A DNA stretch of 64,000 nt from Geodermatophilus tzadiensis (GTDB lineage Bacteria > Actinomycetota > Actinomycetes > Mycobacteriales > Geodermatophilaceae). A model generated the notes under the pieces. That model saw only the letters and a list, made by a program, of their open reading frames with translations, made no database searches and was not told the origin of the DNA. The first letter of the stretch is position 1. Each line of letters starts with the position of its first letter. The stretch is from positions 1 to 64,000 of the forward strand of contig NZ_PVTG01000011.1 in the NCBI RefSeq assembly GCF_003002915.1, written 5' to 3'. Positions 8,524 through 16,303 of the stretch are shown one piece after another. The translations under genes and the position numbers were made by a program.

Positions 8524-9377
8524 GCGGCCGGGCGCTGGTCACCGGCGCCGGCGGGTTCGTCGGCCGGCACCTGGCCGACCGGCTGCGCGCCGACGGCTGG
8601 TCGGTGACCGGGTTGACCCGCGCCGACGTCGACCTCACCGACCCGGGAGCCGCGGCCGCCGCCGTCCGCGCCGCCGACCCCGACGTCGTCTTCTCCCTCG
8701 CCGCCGGCCGCGCCAAGGCGACGGCGCAGGAGCGCGCCGCGACGGTGGCGGTCAACACCAGCCCCTGGCTGGTCGACGCGCTGCCCGACCGCTGCCGCGC
8801 GGTGGTCCGGCTGGGCTCCTCGACCGAGTACGCCGCCGGGCCGGTGCCGCTGGCCGAGGACGCGCCGCTGCACCCCCGCGGCTTCTTCGGCGCCACCAAG
8901 GCCGCCGGGTCGCTGCTGCTGCAGGCCGCCGCCGCCGAGCGCGGCGTGCGGGCCGCCGTGCTGCGCGCCTTCCAGGTCTACGGGCCCGGCGACCACCCCA
9001 CCCGGCTGGTGCCCGTGGTGCTGGCCGCCGCCCGCAGCGGCGGCACCGTGCCGCTGCCGGCCGGGGTGAGCCGCCGCGACTGGGTGTGGGTGGGCGACGT
9101 CGTCGACGCCTGCGTGCGGGCCGCGCTCGCCGACGACCTGCCGCCGGGCGCGGTGCTCAACATCGGGACCGGCGTGCAGACCGGCGTCGCCGACCTGGTG
9201 GCCACCGCCGAGCGGGTCACCGGCCGGCCGATCGCCACGGCGTCGGGTGCGCACCCCGGCCGGGCGTGGGACACCGCCGACTGGGTGTGCGACCCGCGGG
9301 CGGCCCGCGCCGCGCTCGGCTGGGTGCCGACGGTCGGGCTGGAGGAGGGGCTGGCGCGCACGTGGGCGGCGGGCTGA
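8520..9377 (+). CDS. NAD-dependent epimerase/dehydratase with altered active site
   Basis: A 285-residue extended SDR protein. The N-terminal Rossmann motif is TGAGGFVG (residues 8-15), with LGSSTEY (98-104) supplying the active-site Ser/Thr. The catalytic YxxxK motif reads FGATK, so Phe 123 replaces the usual Tyr while Lys 127 is kept. Later motifs (RAFQVYGPGD, RRDWVWVGDVV, NIGTG) match nucleotide-sugar epimerases/reductases. It starts at GTG 8520, overlapping the aldolase stop, and overlaps the glycosyltransferase by 16 bases. The missing Tyr suggests altered chemistry or a binding role. Confidence 0.78.
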   Translation: MSGRALVTGAGGFVGRHLADRLRADGWSVTGLTRADVDLTDPGAAAAAVRAADPDVVFSLAAGRAKATAQERAATVAVNTSPWLVDALPDRCRAVVRLGSSTEYAAGPVPLAEDAPLHPRGFFGATKAAGSLLLQAAAAERGVRAAVLRAFQVYGPGDHPTRLVPVVLAAARSGGTVPLPAGVSRRDWVWVGDVVDACVRAALADDLPPGAVLNIGTGVQTGVADLVATAERVTGRPIATASGAHPGRAWDTADWVCDPRAARAALGWVPTVGLEEGLARTWAAG

Positions 9378-10051
9378 GCGGGCCGCGGGTCGCCGTCGTC
9401 GTCCCGGTGTACGGCAACGCGGCCACGCTGCGCCCGCTGGCCCACCGGCTGGCCGCCGCGCTGGCGGGCCGGGACTGGCGGCTCCGCCTGGTGGTCGACG
9501 CCTCGCCCGACGACAGCCTGGCGGTGGCCGCGGCGCTGGCCGCCGACGAGCGCATCGGCGTCACCGGGCTGACGGTCAACGTCGGCCAGCACCGGGCGCT
9601 GGCCACCGGGCTGCTCGCCGAGGACGCCGACGTCTGGGTGTGCCTGGACGCCGACCTGCAGGACCCGCCCGAGGCGGTGCCGCTGCTGCTCGACCGGCTC
9701 GCCCGTGGCGACGTCGGCGCGGTGTTCGCCGGCCGCCGCGGCCGCTACGAGTCGCCGGTGCGGCGGCTCACCGGGACGCTGCACCGCCGGCTGGCCGCCC
9801 GCCTCACCGGCCTGCCGCCCGACGCGGGCGCCTTCCTCGCGCTGGGCCCGGCGGTGCGCGCGGCCGTCGTCGACTCGGTGCTGGGCGGCGACGCGCCGAG
9901 CGTGGTGCTCGCCGCCGGCCGCGCCGGGCTGCCGCTGGCCAGCGTGCCGGTGGCCCGCGACCGCCGTCCCGAGGGCTCCTCGTCGTGGACGGCGCGAGCG
10001 CGGCTGCGGCAGTCGCTGCGCTCGCTGTGGTGGGCGGCGCGCCGGCGGTGA
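9362..10051 (+). CDS. Glycosyltransferase family 2
   Basis: A 229-residue GT-A glycosyltransferase. It opens with VAVVVPVYGNAATLRPLA and has VNVGQHRALATGL and the acidic motif WVCLDADLQDPPEAVPLLL, as in dolichol-phosphate/ArnC-type family 2 enzymes. The C-terminal membrane helices of DPM1/ArnC are absent; the protein ends in a basic tail. The start GTG 9362 lies inside the epimerase gene (16-bp overlap), which ties it to the iron-box operon. It probably moves a sugar made or modified by the epimerase to an unknown acceptor at the inner membrane face. Confidence 0.8.
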   Translation: MGGGLSGPRVAVVVPVYGNAATLRPLAHRLAAALAGRDWRLRLVVDASPDDSLAVAAALAADERIGVTGLTVNVGQHRALATGLLAEDADVWVCLDADLQDPPEAVPLLLDRLARGDVGAVFAGRRGRYESPVRRLTGTLHRRLAARLTGLPPDAGAFLALGPAVRAAVVDSVLGGDAPSVVLAAGRAGLPLASVPVARDRRPEGSSSWTARARLRQSLRSLWWAARRR

Positions 10052-10052
10052 C

Positions 10053-10241
10053 TCAGGCCCGGTTGCCGTAGCGCCGCATGGTCAGCGGCCCGAGCACGGC
10101 CACCAGGGCGACCGCCCAGACCAACACCAGCAGCACGTCGGAGCCGGCGACCTCGCCGTGCACCAGCCCGCGGACGGCGGTGACCAGCGAGCTGAACGGG
10201 TTGTCCGTGACCGCGAAGCGAGCGGCCACCTCGGGACCACC
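10053..10241 (-). pseudogene. ABC-2 permease (DrrB-like), C-terminal remnant
   Basis: In the minus frame ending at 10053 the last 62 residues match the C-terminus of DrrB-type ABC-2 exporters: NPFSSLVTAVRGLVHGE, a hydrophobic helix (DVLLVLVWAVALVAVLGPL) and a final MRRYGNRA. Upstream of about 10241 the frame becomes Arg/Pro-rich and no longer looks like a permease, and there is no start codon at the junction. The rest of the gene and any partner ATPase are missing. It lies at the border of the TIR-KAP gene and looks like a scar of insertion or deletion. Confidence 0.7.
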
Positions 10242-10396
10242 GAGGTCCCCGTCGGCGCCGGTGTCGGCCTTGACCGCGTCCAGGCCCCTCCGCCGCGGCT
10301 GGCCAGGAACGAGCCGTGTGCGTTGGCCGAGCTCCTGCCTACACCACGGGGCCTGCGGTGCAGGGCGCACGGAAGACGAGCAAGTGCGGCGACTCC

Positions 10397-13042
10397 TCAC
10401 CGTGCCCTGGAGGCAGCCGACCGTTCGACGACCTGACCGCAGGCGGCTCGGATCGTCTCCGAGTCGAGTGGGCCGGCCTCGTGGTTCATGACCGCCCGCA
10501 GGGCGTCCGGCGGGTGCTCGACGAGGGCGGCTACCGCGGTCGGCAGCGACCGGTGGATCTCCTCCGACGGGCGGTGGAAGAGCCGGACCGAGTCGGGGTC
10601 CACCTTGAGGTGCTCGGCGAGCAGTGGCCAGCGGGCCTCCAGGATCGTCCATAGCGCCAGCGGTCCGACGCCTACGGCAGACCCCTCGGCGGTCCGGACG
10701 GCCCGCATCATGCTGTAGGCCATCAGGAACCTCTTCATCACCCGAGGAGTCGGGTCGAGGAGCGGGGCGAACCGGGCGAGGGCGTGCTCGGTAGCAGCCT
10801 GTGCATCAGGTCCGAGGACGATCTTGTCGACGGCCACGTCGGCGACCTGTAGGCGGTCGTCCGGCGACATCCGGGCGTACTCGGCCAGGGCCTGGTCCGG
10901 AGGTGCGTTGGTGATGCGCGCGGACAGCTCCGCCCGAGTCGGGCCGTCCCCAAGTGGGCGGTCCGGGAGCGGTCGTCCGTCCAGCAGCCCGGAAAAGTAC
11001 GGGCGTCCGAGTTCGTCGGGCAGCCGTGGCACGGGCACCGACACCTGGAAGATCTTCTGCAGGAACAGCGAGCCGACGGTCGCCCCGGGCCGGCTCACCG
11101 CATCGTCGAGCGACGTGTAGGCGTTGTCGTACGCCTTGCGGATCCACCGGCCGTCGGCGGCGACGACAACGAACAGACTCGGCGCCGTGTCCGGCTCCGC
11201 CGGCGACCCGTGCCGGGTGGGATGGGGCTCGCGCATCAGCTTCTGCACGACGTCGAGAAGTTCGACGACGAACGTGTCCGGACACCGGTCCAGATCGTCG
11301 ACGAGCAGGAGCAGCGACCGCCGCGCACGACCGAACACCCACCGGAAGTGGTCGGCGAGGTTCTCCATGGGGTCGGCCCGGTTGTCGAGGAACGCCTGGG
11401 CGGACCGCCGTGAGTCCAGGGAAAGGAAGCGTGCCCCGAGACTGGAGAGGGCCCACACCGCAGCGGCGAGTGGCACCATGCCTCCCGCGAGCCTCCCGAC
11501 GTCGCCCCACCGGCTCAGCGTCACGCCGCCGGCCGCGGTGGCGGCGACGAGCCAGACGAGCGTCGCGGTCGCCGCTGTGACCAGGGCGAGGGCGACCCAC
11601 TGCCAGGCGCTGACCAATCTGGCCCGTTCCCGCATCGAGAAGACGAACCGTCGCCACCGGGATGTCTGGCTCCTGCGCACCTCCGACCGCACCGCTTGCA
11701 AGAGGGTGAGCCACGACGGGCCGACCCGGGACTGCCGCCACGCGTCGTACGTCGCCACCAGCCACGGGTTCCTGACTGCACTGCTCTCCGGTCGGGAGCT
11801 GTGCGCGCGGGGGTCCGCGGCCAGTTCGGCGAGGAAGCGGAGCAGAGTGCTCTTGCCCGCGCCCCAGGCGCCGTCCACGTGAACGAGGAAGGACCGCCCT
11901 GGGAATTCGGTCTCCAGAGTCGCTAGCTGGTCCCACAACGCCTCGGCTACCTTCGCCCGGCCTAGCTGGTCGGCCGCCATACCGACGGGCTCATCGGCCA
12001 CGAACCGGACATGCTGCCGCTGCTGCCCGCCGGCGGTGTGCCCACCTGCGAGCTCCGCGTTTCGCCCCGCGTCGGCTCCCGCATCGACGACCGCATCCAC
12101 GACGCCGTGCTGCCGCATGGCCCGGACGACAGCGCACCCTTCGACGGACAGTGCGCCGGCCAGGAGGTGCCGGGTGCGGACCCATCCGTCGACGCCCTCC
12201 CGTGCGAGATCGAAGGCCCGTTCCACCGCCTGCGCTGTGTGCCGGGACATGGGCGGGAGCCCCGTGAGCTCCGTCGGCTGCACGTCCTCCGGCAGGGACA
12301 CCTCCACGGCCTTGGCGATGATCTCTCTCAGCCGGTCCCGGTCGATCCCGTGCCGCTCCAGCAAGCGGCGGGTGGGCCCGTCCTCCTTCTGGTAGAGGCC
12401 CTCGATCAGGTGCTCCATGTGCACCTCGCGCTGGTTCAGGACGCGACGCAGGCCGTCCGCATACGCCAACGCCGCCTGGGACGAGGGCGAAAGCGCCACC
12501 GGGGGCGAGGGCGCGAGGCGGTCCTGGGCGGCGGGGAGCTCGTCACGCCCTGCGGCGGGTCGGGGCGACGCCCGATGCAGCCTCTGCCTGAGCTCGCCTA
12601 GGAGCCTCCGCAGCACGGGGTCGTCCCGGGAGCCGTCCCATCCCGAGAGATCCACCGTCTGGTAAGTCATGAAGCTGCGCGGTACGGCACGGAAACCGTC
12701 CAGCGTGACCGGCACCAGCGTCCTCGCGGCGGCCGCGCGGTCGGCCTCCCGGAGGAGCCACTCCGACTGCCTGACTCCCTCGGTCCAGATCACCAGGACG
12801 GCCGATGCGCCCTTGAGGAGCTTCGTGTGGACCGCCTCCCAGTCGTCACCGGGGCGGAGCGCTTCCTCCAACTGGAGCGCCGCGATGCCCTCCTCGCGCA
12901 GGGTCTCGAGGAGCGGCTCGGCCCGCCTAGCCCCCTCCTGCGCGACGCTCACGAAGACGTAAGGCTCGGACGGGAACCCGACGTTCCGGGTTCCCCTCGC
13001 CGGTCCCGCAGGGAGGTCGCGGGACGTCGGTGTCTCGGTCAT
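10397..13042 (-). CDS. TIR / Clp-N-like / KAP P-loop NTPase, putative defence protein
   Basis: An 881-residue three-part protein. Residues 26-155 form a TIR domain (YVFVSVAQEGA, then RPGDDW, then SEWLLREADRA); W95-x3-E99 fits the WxxxE active site of NAD-cleaving TIRs. Residues 185-315 resemble two Clp-N repeats. The C-terminal half is a KAP NTPase with Walker A GAWGAGKST (391-399), two inserted membrane helices (about 481-503 and 514-538), Walker B LLLLVDDLDR (577-586) and a QKIFQVSVPVP segment. KAP proteins include PifA, which blocks phage T7. It stands alone, with fewer G/C third positions than its neighbours, beside a truncated permease. An NAD-depleting anti-phage role is inferred. Confidence 0.8.
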   Translation of the reverse strand: MTETPTSRDLPAGPARGTRNVGFPSEPYVFVSVAQEGARRAEPLLETLREEGIAALQLEEALRPGDDWEAVHTKLLKGASAVLVIWTEGVRQSEWLLREADRAAAARTLVPVTLDGFRAVPRSFMTYQTVDLSGWDGSRDDPVLRRLLGELRQRLHRASPRPAAGRDELPAAQDRLAPSPPVALSPSSQAALAYADGLRRVLNQREVHMEHLIEGLYQKEDGPTRRLLERHGIDRDRLREIIAKAVEVSLPEDVQPTELTGLPPMSRHTAQAVERAFDLAREGVDGWVRTRHLLAGALSVEGCAVVRAMRQHGVVDAVVDAGADAGRNAELAGGHTAGGQQRQHVRFVADEPVGMAADQLGRAKVAEALWDQLATLETEFPGRSFLVHVDGAWGAGKSTLLRFLAELAADPRAHSSRPESSAVRNPWLVATYDAWRQSRVGPSWLTLLQAVRSEVRRSQTSRWRRFVFSMRERARLVSAWQWVALALVTAATATLVWLVAATAAGGVTLSRWGDVGRLAGGMVPLAAAVWALSSLGARFLSLDSRRSAQAFLDNRADPMENLADHFRWVFGRARRSLLLLVDDLDRCPDTFVVELLDVVQKLMREPHPTRHGSPAEPDTAPSLFVVVAADGRWIRKAYDNAYTSLDDAVSRPGATVGSLFLQKIFQVSVPVPRLPDELGRPYFSGLLDGRPLPDRPLGDGPTRAELSARITNAPPDQALAEYARMSPDDRLQVADVAVDKIVLGPDAQAATEHALARFAPLLDPTPRVMKRFLMAYSMMRAVRTAEGSAVGVGPLALWTILEARWPLLAEHLKVDPDSVRLFHRPSEEIHRSLPTAVAALVEHPPDALRAVMNHEAGPLDSETIRAACGQVVERSAASRAR

Positions 13043-13119
13043 CGGCCCCTCGACTCGTCAGCGCCTGAGTCACGTGCGCGGTCCCGGCCGGCAGCGCGGC
13101 ATCGGCCGTCACTGTCCGG

Positions 13120-13272
13120 TCAGCCCGTCACCGCACCGTCACGAGGGCCACGACCGAAGGCCGACAGCTGGTCGGCGCGGGTGCGCGCCGCGGCCCGGGA
13201 GTAGCCCAGCAGGAGCGCACCGCCCGCGGGCACCGGCCCGCCGGCGGGCGCCGCGTCGACGTACGCCGTCAC
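13120..13272 (-). CDS. Small ORF with strong ribosome binding site
   Basis: A 50-residue frame starting at GTG 13270-13272, preceded 5-6 bases upstream by AGGAGGTGGG, one of the clearest ribosome binding sites in the window. The sequence begins VTAYVDAAPAGG and contains ALLLGYSRAAARTRADQLSAF; no family is recognised. It sits in the gap between the TIR-KAP gene and the membrane glycosyltransferase, with all three on the same strand. It could be a true small protein or the start of a truncated gene. Confidence 0.35.
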   Translation of the reverse strand: MTAYVDAAPAGGPVPAGGALLLGYSRAAARTRADQLSAFGRGPRDGAVTG

Positions 13273-13372
13273 GTGCCCCACCTCCTGCTCTGCGCCTCGG
13301 GTGCGCGCACCGTCGCGCGCGGGTGTGACGCTTCCGACCGCGCGGGGGGCGCGGACTCACCGGTGCCGCGGG

Positions 13373-14806
13373 TCAGCGGCTCCAGAGCTGCAGGACGAGG
13401 TCGGTCCGGGTGGCGGGGAAGGCGCGCTCCTCGGCGAGGGAGAGGCCGGCGGCGGTGAGGATCCCGTCGTCGTCGGTGGGCACCGGCTCGCCGTCGATCT
13501 CCCGCCGGACCAGCCACACGCGGTCGGCGTCGGCGGGGGCGTCGTCGGGCGGCAGGACGACGTCGGGCCGCAGGCGCGGGGCCAGGGTGCGGACGTAGTG
13601 GTCCAGGCCGAGGGCGGAGCGCTGGTCGGCCGCGACCACCGGCTCGCCGGGCCGCTGCAGCCGGGCGAGGGTGGCCACCACCTCGTCGGAGCGCTCCCGG
13701 GGCTCGCGCACGGCCAGCGGCGAGGCGGCGAGCAGCGAGAGGCCGACCAGCGCCGCGGCCACGGGCGCGCGGGCGCCGCGGGGGAGGGCGGCGGCGCCGG
13801 CGGCGGCCAGCACGCCGAGCCCGACCAGCCCGGCCAGCAGGTAGCGGGGGTGGTACACCGGCCGGACCAGCTCGCCGGCGAGCAGGAGCAGCAGCGGCAC
13901 CAGCAGCCAGCAGGTGCCGACGACGCGGACGCCGGTCCCGCGCAGCGCGCCGACGACGGCCAGCCCGACGGTCAGGTACAGCAGCGGCGTGCGGCCCCCG
14001 GCCCAGGCCTCGACGGCCAGGTCGGGAAAGGTGCCGCCGGTGTCGCGCAGGTGCTCGGCGTTGCGCGCGCCGGTGCCGTTGAGCAGGTTGAGCGCGACCA
14101 GGCCGAGGGTGGGCAGCACCGCCGCGGCGCTGATCGCGACCACGCGGACGGCGGCCCGCCCGCGCAGCAGCAGCGCCGCGACGACGAACGCCGCCAGCAC
14201 CGTGACCGCGTACCAGTGGGCGAGCCCCGTGCCCGCGCCGGCGAGACCGAACAGCAGCAGGCCGCGCGGTGGCTCCTGCAGCCAGCGGACCAGCCCGAGC
14301 AGCGCCCCGCCGGTGGCCAGCACGGCGAGGCCGTAGCTGCGGGCCTCGACGGCCTGGGCGAGCAGCAGCGGCGCCGTCGCCACCACCAGACCGGCCAGCA
14401 CGCCGGTGGGCCGCCCGGCCAGCCGGGTGACCGCGCGGGTGACCAGTGCCAGGCCGCCGGCGGTCGCCAGCACGGACAGCACCCGCAGCGAGGTGTCCCC
14501 ACCCAGGCCGGGCAGGGCCATCCACGCGTGCACCACGACGTACCAGGGCGCGTTGTAGGACGGGGGGACGTCGGCGAGGTAGCTCGTCGTCCCCTCGCCG
14601 CTGACGATCGCCCGCAGGATCTCGCCGAGCGGGCGCCGTCCCACCTCGGCGGTGAACAGCTCGTCGAACCACAGCCCGTGGCCGGGGGCGAGCAGGACGG
14701 CGGCGAGCAGCACCAGCACGACCGGGGGGAGCAGCTCGACCGGCGTCCAGCGGGCGACCGGGACCGCCGGCGGTACCCCGACCGGGTGCGGCGCCGTCGT
14801 CGTCAC
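13373..14806 (-). CDS. GT39-type membrane glycosyltransferase
   Basis: A 477-residue polytopic protein with about ten hydrophobic helices. Near the N-terminus, after the first helix, is GLWFDELFTAEVGRRPL, whose acidic Asp-Glu pair in the first extracytoplasmic loop is the hallmark of GT-C (GT39/PMT-like) enzymes. A second loop has NAPWYVVVHAWMALPG. A soluble C-terminal part from about 385 is extracytoplasmic. Such enzymes transfer a sugar from a polyprenyl-phosphate donor to protein or lipid outside the membrane. The start is GTG at 14804-14806, next to a perfect palindrome. Confidence 0.75.
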   Translation of the reverse strand: MTTTAPHPVGVPPAVPVARWTPVELLPPVVLVLLAAVLLAPGHGLWFDELFTAEVGRRPLGEILRAIVSGEGTTSYLADVPPSYNAPWYVVVHAWMALPGLGGDTSLRVLSVLATAGGLALVTRAVTRLAGRPTGVLAGLVVATAPLLLAQAVEARSYGLAVLATGGALLGLVRWLQEPPRGLLLFGLAGAGTGLAHWYAVTVLAAFVVAALLLRGRAAVRVVAISAAAVLPTLGLVALNLLNGTGARNAEHLRDTGGTFPDLAVEAWAGGRTPLLYLTVGLAVVGALRGTGVRVVGTCWLLVPLLLLLAGELVRPVYHPRYLLAGLVGLGVLAAAGAAALPRGARAPVAAALVGLSLLAASPLAVREPRERSDEVVATLARLQRPGEPVVAADQRSALGLDHYVRTLAPRLRPDVVLPPDDAPADADRVWLVRREIDGEPVPTDDDGILTAAGLSLAEERAFPATRTDLVLQLWSR

Positions 14807-14809
14807 GGA

Positions 14810-14834
14810 GAGGAAGGGTAGGCGACCCTTCCTC
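14810..14834. promoter_or_regulatory. Perfect palindrome in divergent gap
   Basis: Inverted repeat GAGGAAGGGT (14810-14819) / ACCCTTCCTC (14825-14834) with a 5-base spacer. It lies 3 bases upstream of the GT39 start codon and about 90 bases before vsr. It could be an operator or a 5'-UTR hairpin for the glycosyltransferase gene. Confidence 0.4.
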
Positions 14835-14922
14835 GGGCGGACCGTCGGTGCGGGGGAGCAGGCTGCGCGACGTGGACCCCTGTGCCGGCCCGGGACCCGC
14901 GCCGCCGCCGTCCTCGGAGGGA

Positions 14923-15297
14923 GTGCGGGCGCGGTTCCGCCGGCAGGGCCGGCGGGACACCGCGCACGATCTGGCCGTGCGCCGGCGCCTGCACGCGCGC
15001 GGTGTCCGTTACCGCGTCGACGTGCGGCCGTGGCCCCGTCCAGAGGCTCGCCCCGAGCCTGCGAGGGGTGAGGAGGACGGGGTCCTTACCGGGTGCTTCT
15101 GGCACGGCTGCCCGTCGTGCGGGCACCTGCCTCGGGCGAACCGGGCGTGGTGGGCGGCCAAGCTGGCGGCCAACACCGCCCGCGACCGCCGCGCCGACGC
15201 CGTGCTCACCGCGCTGGGCTGGCGGGTGCTCCGCTTCTGGGAGCACGAGGACCCCGACGACGTCGCCGACGCCATCTGCGCCGTGCTGGGCCGCTGA
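14923..15297 (+). pseudogene. vsr: Very short patch repair endonuclease, disrupted by repeat
   Basis: Reading from GTG 14923 (GGAGG 2 bases upstream) the frame is open for 124 residues and clearly Vsr-like: RDTAHDLAVRRRLHARGVRYRVDVRP, then GCFWHGCPSCGHLPRANRAWWAAKLAAN, then GWRVLRFWEHEDP. Between VRPWP and GCFWHGCP, where the family has the segment with its catalytic Asp (PDFVV in E. coli Vsr), there are instead 17 residues encoded by a copy of the dispersed repeat (15041-15090). The insertion keeps the frame but removes the metal-binding Asp. Vsr nicks T:G mismatches left by 5-methylcytosine deamination; this copy is probably inactive. Confidence 0.75.
15041..15090 (+). repeat. Dispersed palindromic repeat, copy A (inside vsr)
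   Basis: The segment contains CCCCGAGCCTGCGAGGGGTG and ends GGGGTCCTTACC, which matches copies B, C and D. It replaces the middle of vsr. This copy lacks the outer left arm seen in copy C. Confidence 0.65.
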
Positions 15298-15303
15298 CCG
15301 TCG

Positions 15304-15900
15304 TCACTCGTCCCGAGCGCCGCGGGCGCGCTGGACCACCGGGCTGCCGATCCACAGCCAGCCGAGCAGCGCCGCCACCACGCCGCCGGTGACGAGGGCC
15401 TGGGGCAGCGCGAAGAGGAAGTCGACCACCAGCACGACGGCCGAGACGATCGCGACGGCCAGCACGACGAGGCCGAGGAAGGCGTTGCGGTTGCTGCGCC
15501 GCAGCAGGTCCTCCTTGTCGTGCTGGCGGAACAGCGCCCGGTGCTGCGCGGCCGGGGCGATGAGCAGCCCGGTGGCCACCACGGCCGCGATCAGGGTCAC
15601 GAAGTAGACGTCGCGCTGGAAGTCCGTCGCCCGCTCCGTGGCCTGCTGGAACGGCACGACCAGCAGGAAGGCGAACAGGAACTGCACGCCGGGCAGCGCC
15701 ACCCGCAGCTCGTTGAGCAGCTCCATCAGCTCCCGGTCGATGCGCTCCGCGTGCGTCTCGTCGCGACCGGAGGCGCCCCGGCGGGTGCCCTCGGGGCTCC
15801 GGTCGCGCTCGTCGGCCGCGGCGCCGTCGACGGCGGCCCTGCGTGCGGGACCCGGTCGCGCGCCGCGCCGTGCCCGCTGTCCCGATCCCGTGGTGGCCAT
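15304..15900 (-). CDS. DUF6328 family membrane protein
   Basis: A 198-residue protein. A charged, disordered N-terminus (about 1-52) leads into the DUF6328 signature ERIDRELMELLNELRVALPG, followed by about four transmembrane helices (roughly 70-90, 99-120, 140-160 and 165-185) with a hydrophilic loop containing FRQHDKEDLLRRSNRNAF. The family is common in actinobacteria and has no assigned function. The gene converges on the vsr remnant, with 6 bases between stops. The start is ATG 15898-15900. Confidence 0.75.
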   Translation of the reverse strand: MATTGSGQRARRGARPGPARRAAVDGAAADERDRSPEGTRRGASGRDETHAERIDRELMELLNELRVALPGVQFLFAFLLVVPFQQATERATDFQRDVYFVTLIAAVVATGLLIAPAAQHRALFRQHDKEDLLRRSNRNAFLGLVVLAVAIVSAVVLVVDFLFALPQALVTGGVVAALLGWLWIGSPVVQRARGARDE

Positions 15901-16038
15901 GTCCCTGGTCCTCCTCCTCGGATCCCGACGTCCCCCTGGGTCCCGCGACCCCGTGTGCGGGTGACGCGTCTACCCGCTGGCAACCCCCGCGTCACCCGCC
16001 GGCCACTCTCCTCGCCCGGACGTGGGTAGGGGAGAGGC

Positions 16039-16275
16039 ATGTCGATGGGGGATCCGATGACGCCGCACCAGCAGCAGCCCGGCGACGAGGTCGCCGCCGC
16101 CGACCCGGGTGCCGGGGGACCGCCGCCGGCCGAGGGCTTCGGCGTCGGGGGCGAGGAGCCCGACCGACCCGAGGAGGCCGACGAGGCCGGCCGCACCGCC
16201 GGCGAGGTGGCGACGCCCGACACGCCGTTCACCCCGCCCGACCCCGGCACCGTCCGCCGTCCGGGCGCCGGGTGA
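16039..16275 (+). CDS. Small acidic disordered protein
   Basis: A 78-residue protein dominated by Glu, Asp, Pro and Gly, with no hydrophobic core and no Cys, so it is predicted to be disordered. GGAGAGG lies 2-8 bases before the ATG at 16039, which supports translation. No domain is recognised. It precedes the methionine aminopeptidase gene on the same strand by 28 bases and may share its transcript. An alternative ATG at 16045 is possible. Confidence 0.5.
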   Translation: MSMGDPMTPHQQQPGDEVAAADPGAGGPPPAEGFGVGGEEPDRPEEADEAGRTAGEVATPDTPFTPPDPGTVRRPGAG

Positions 16276-16303
16276 CCTGCACCGCGGCCGTACCGTCGGG
16301 AGC

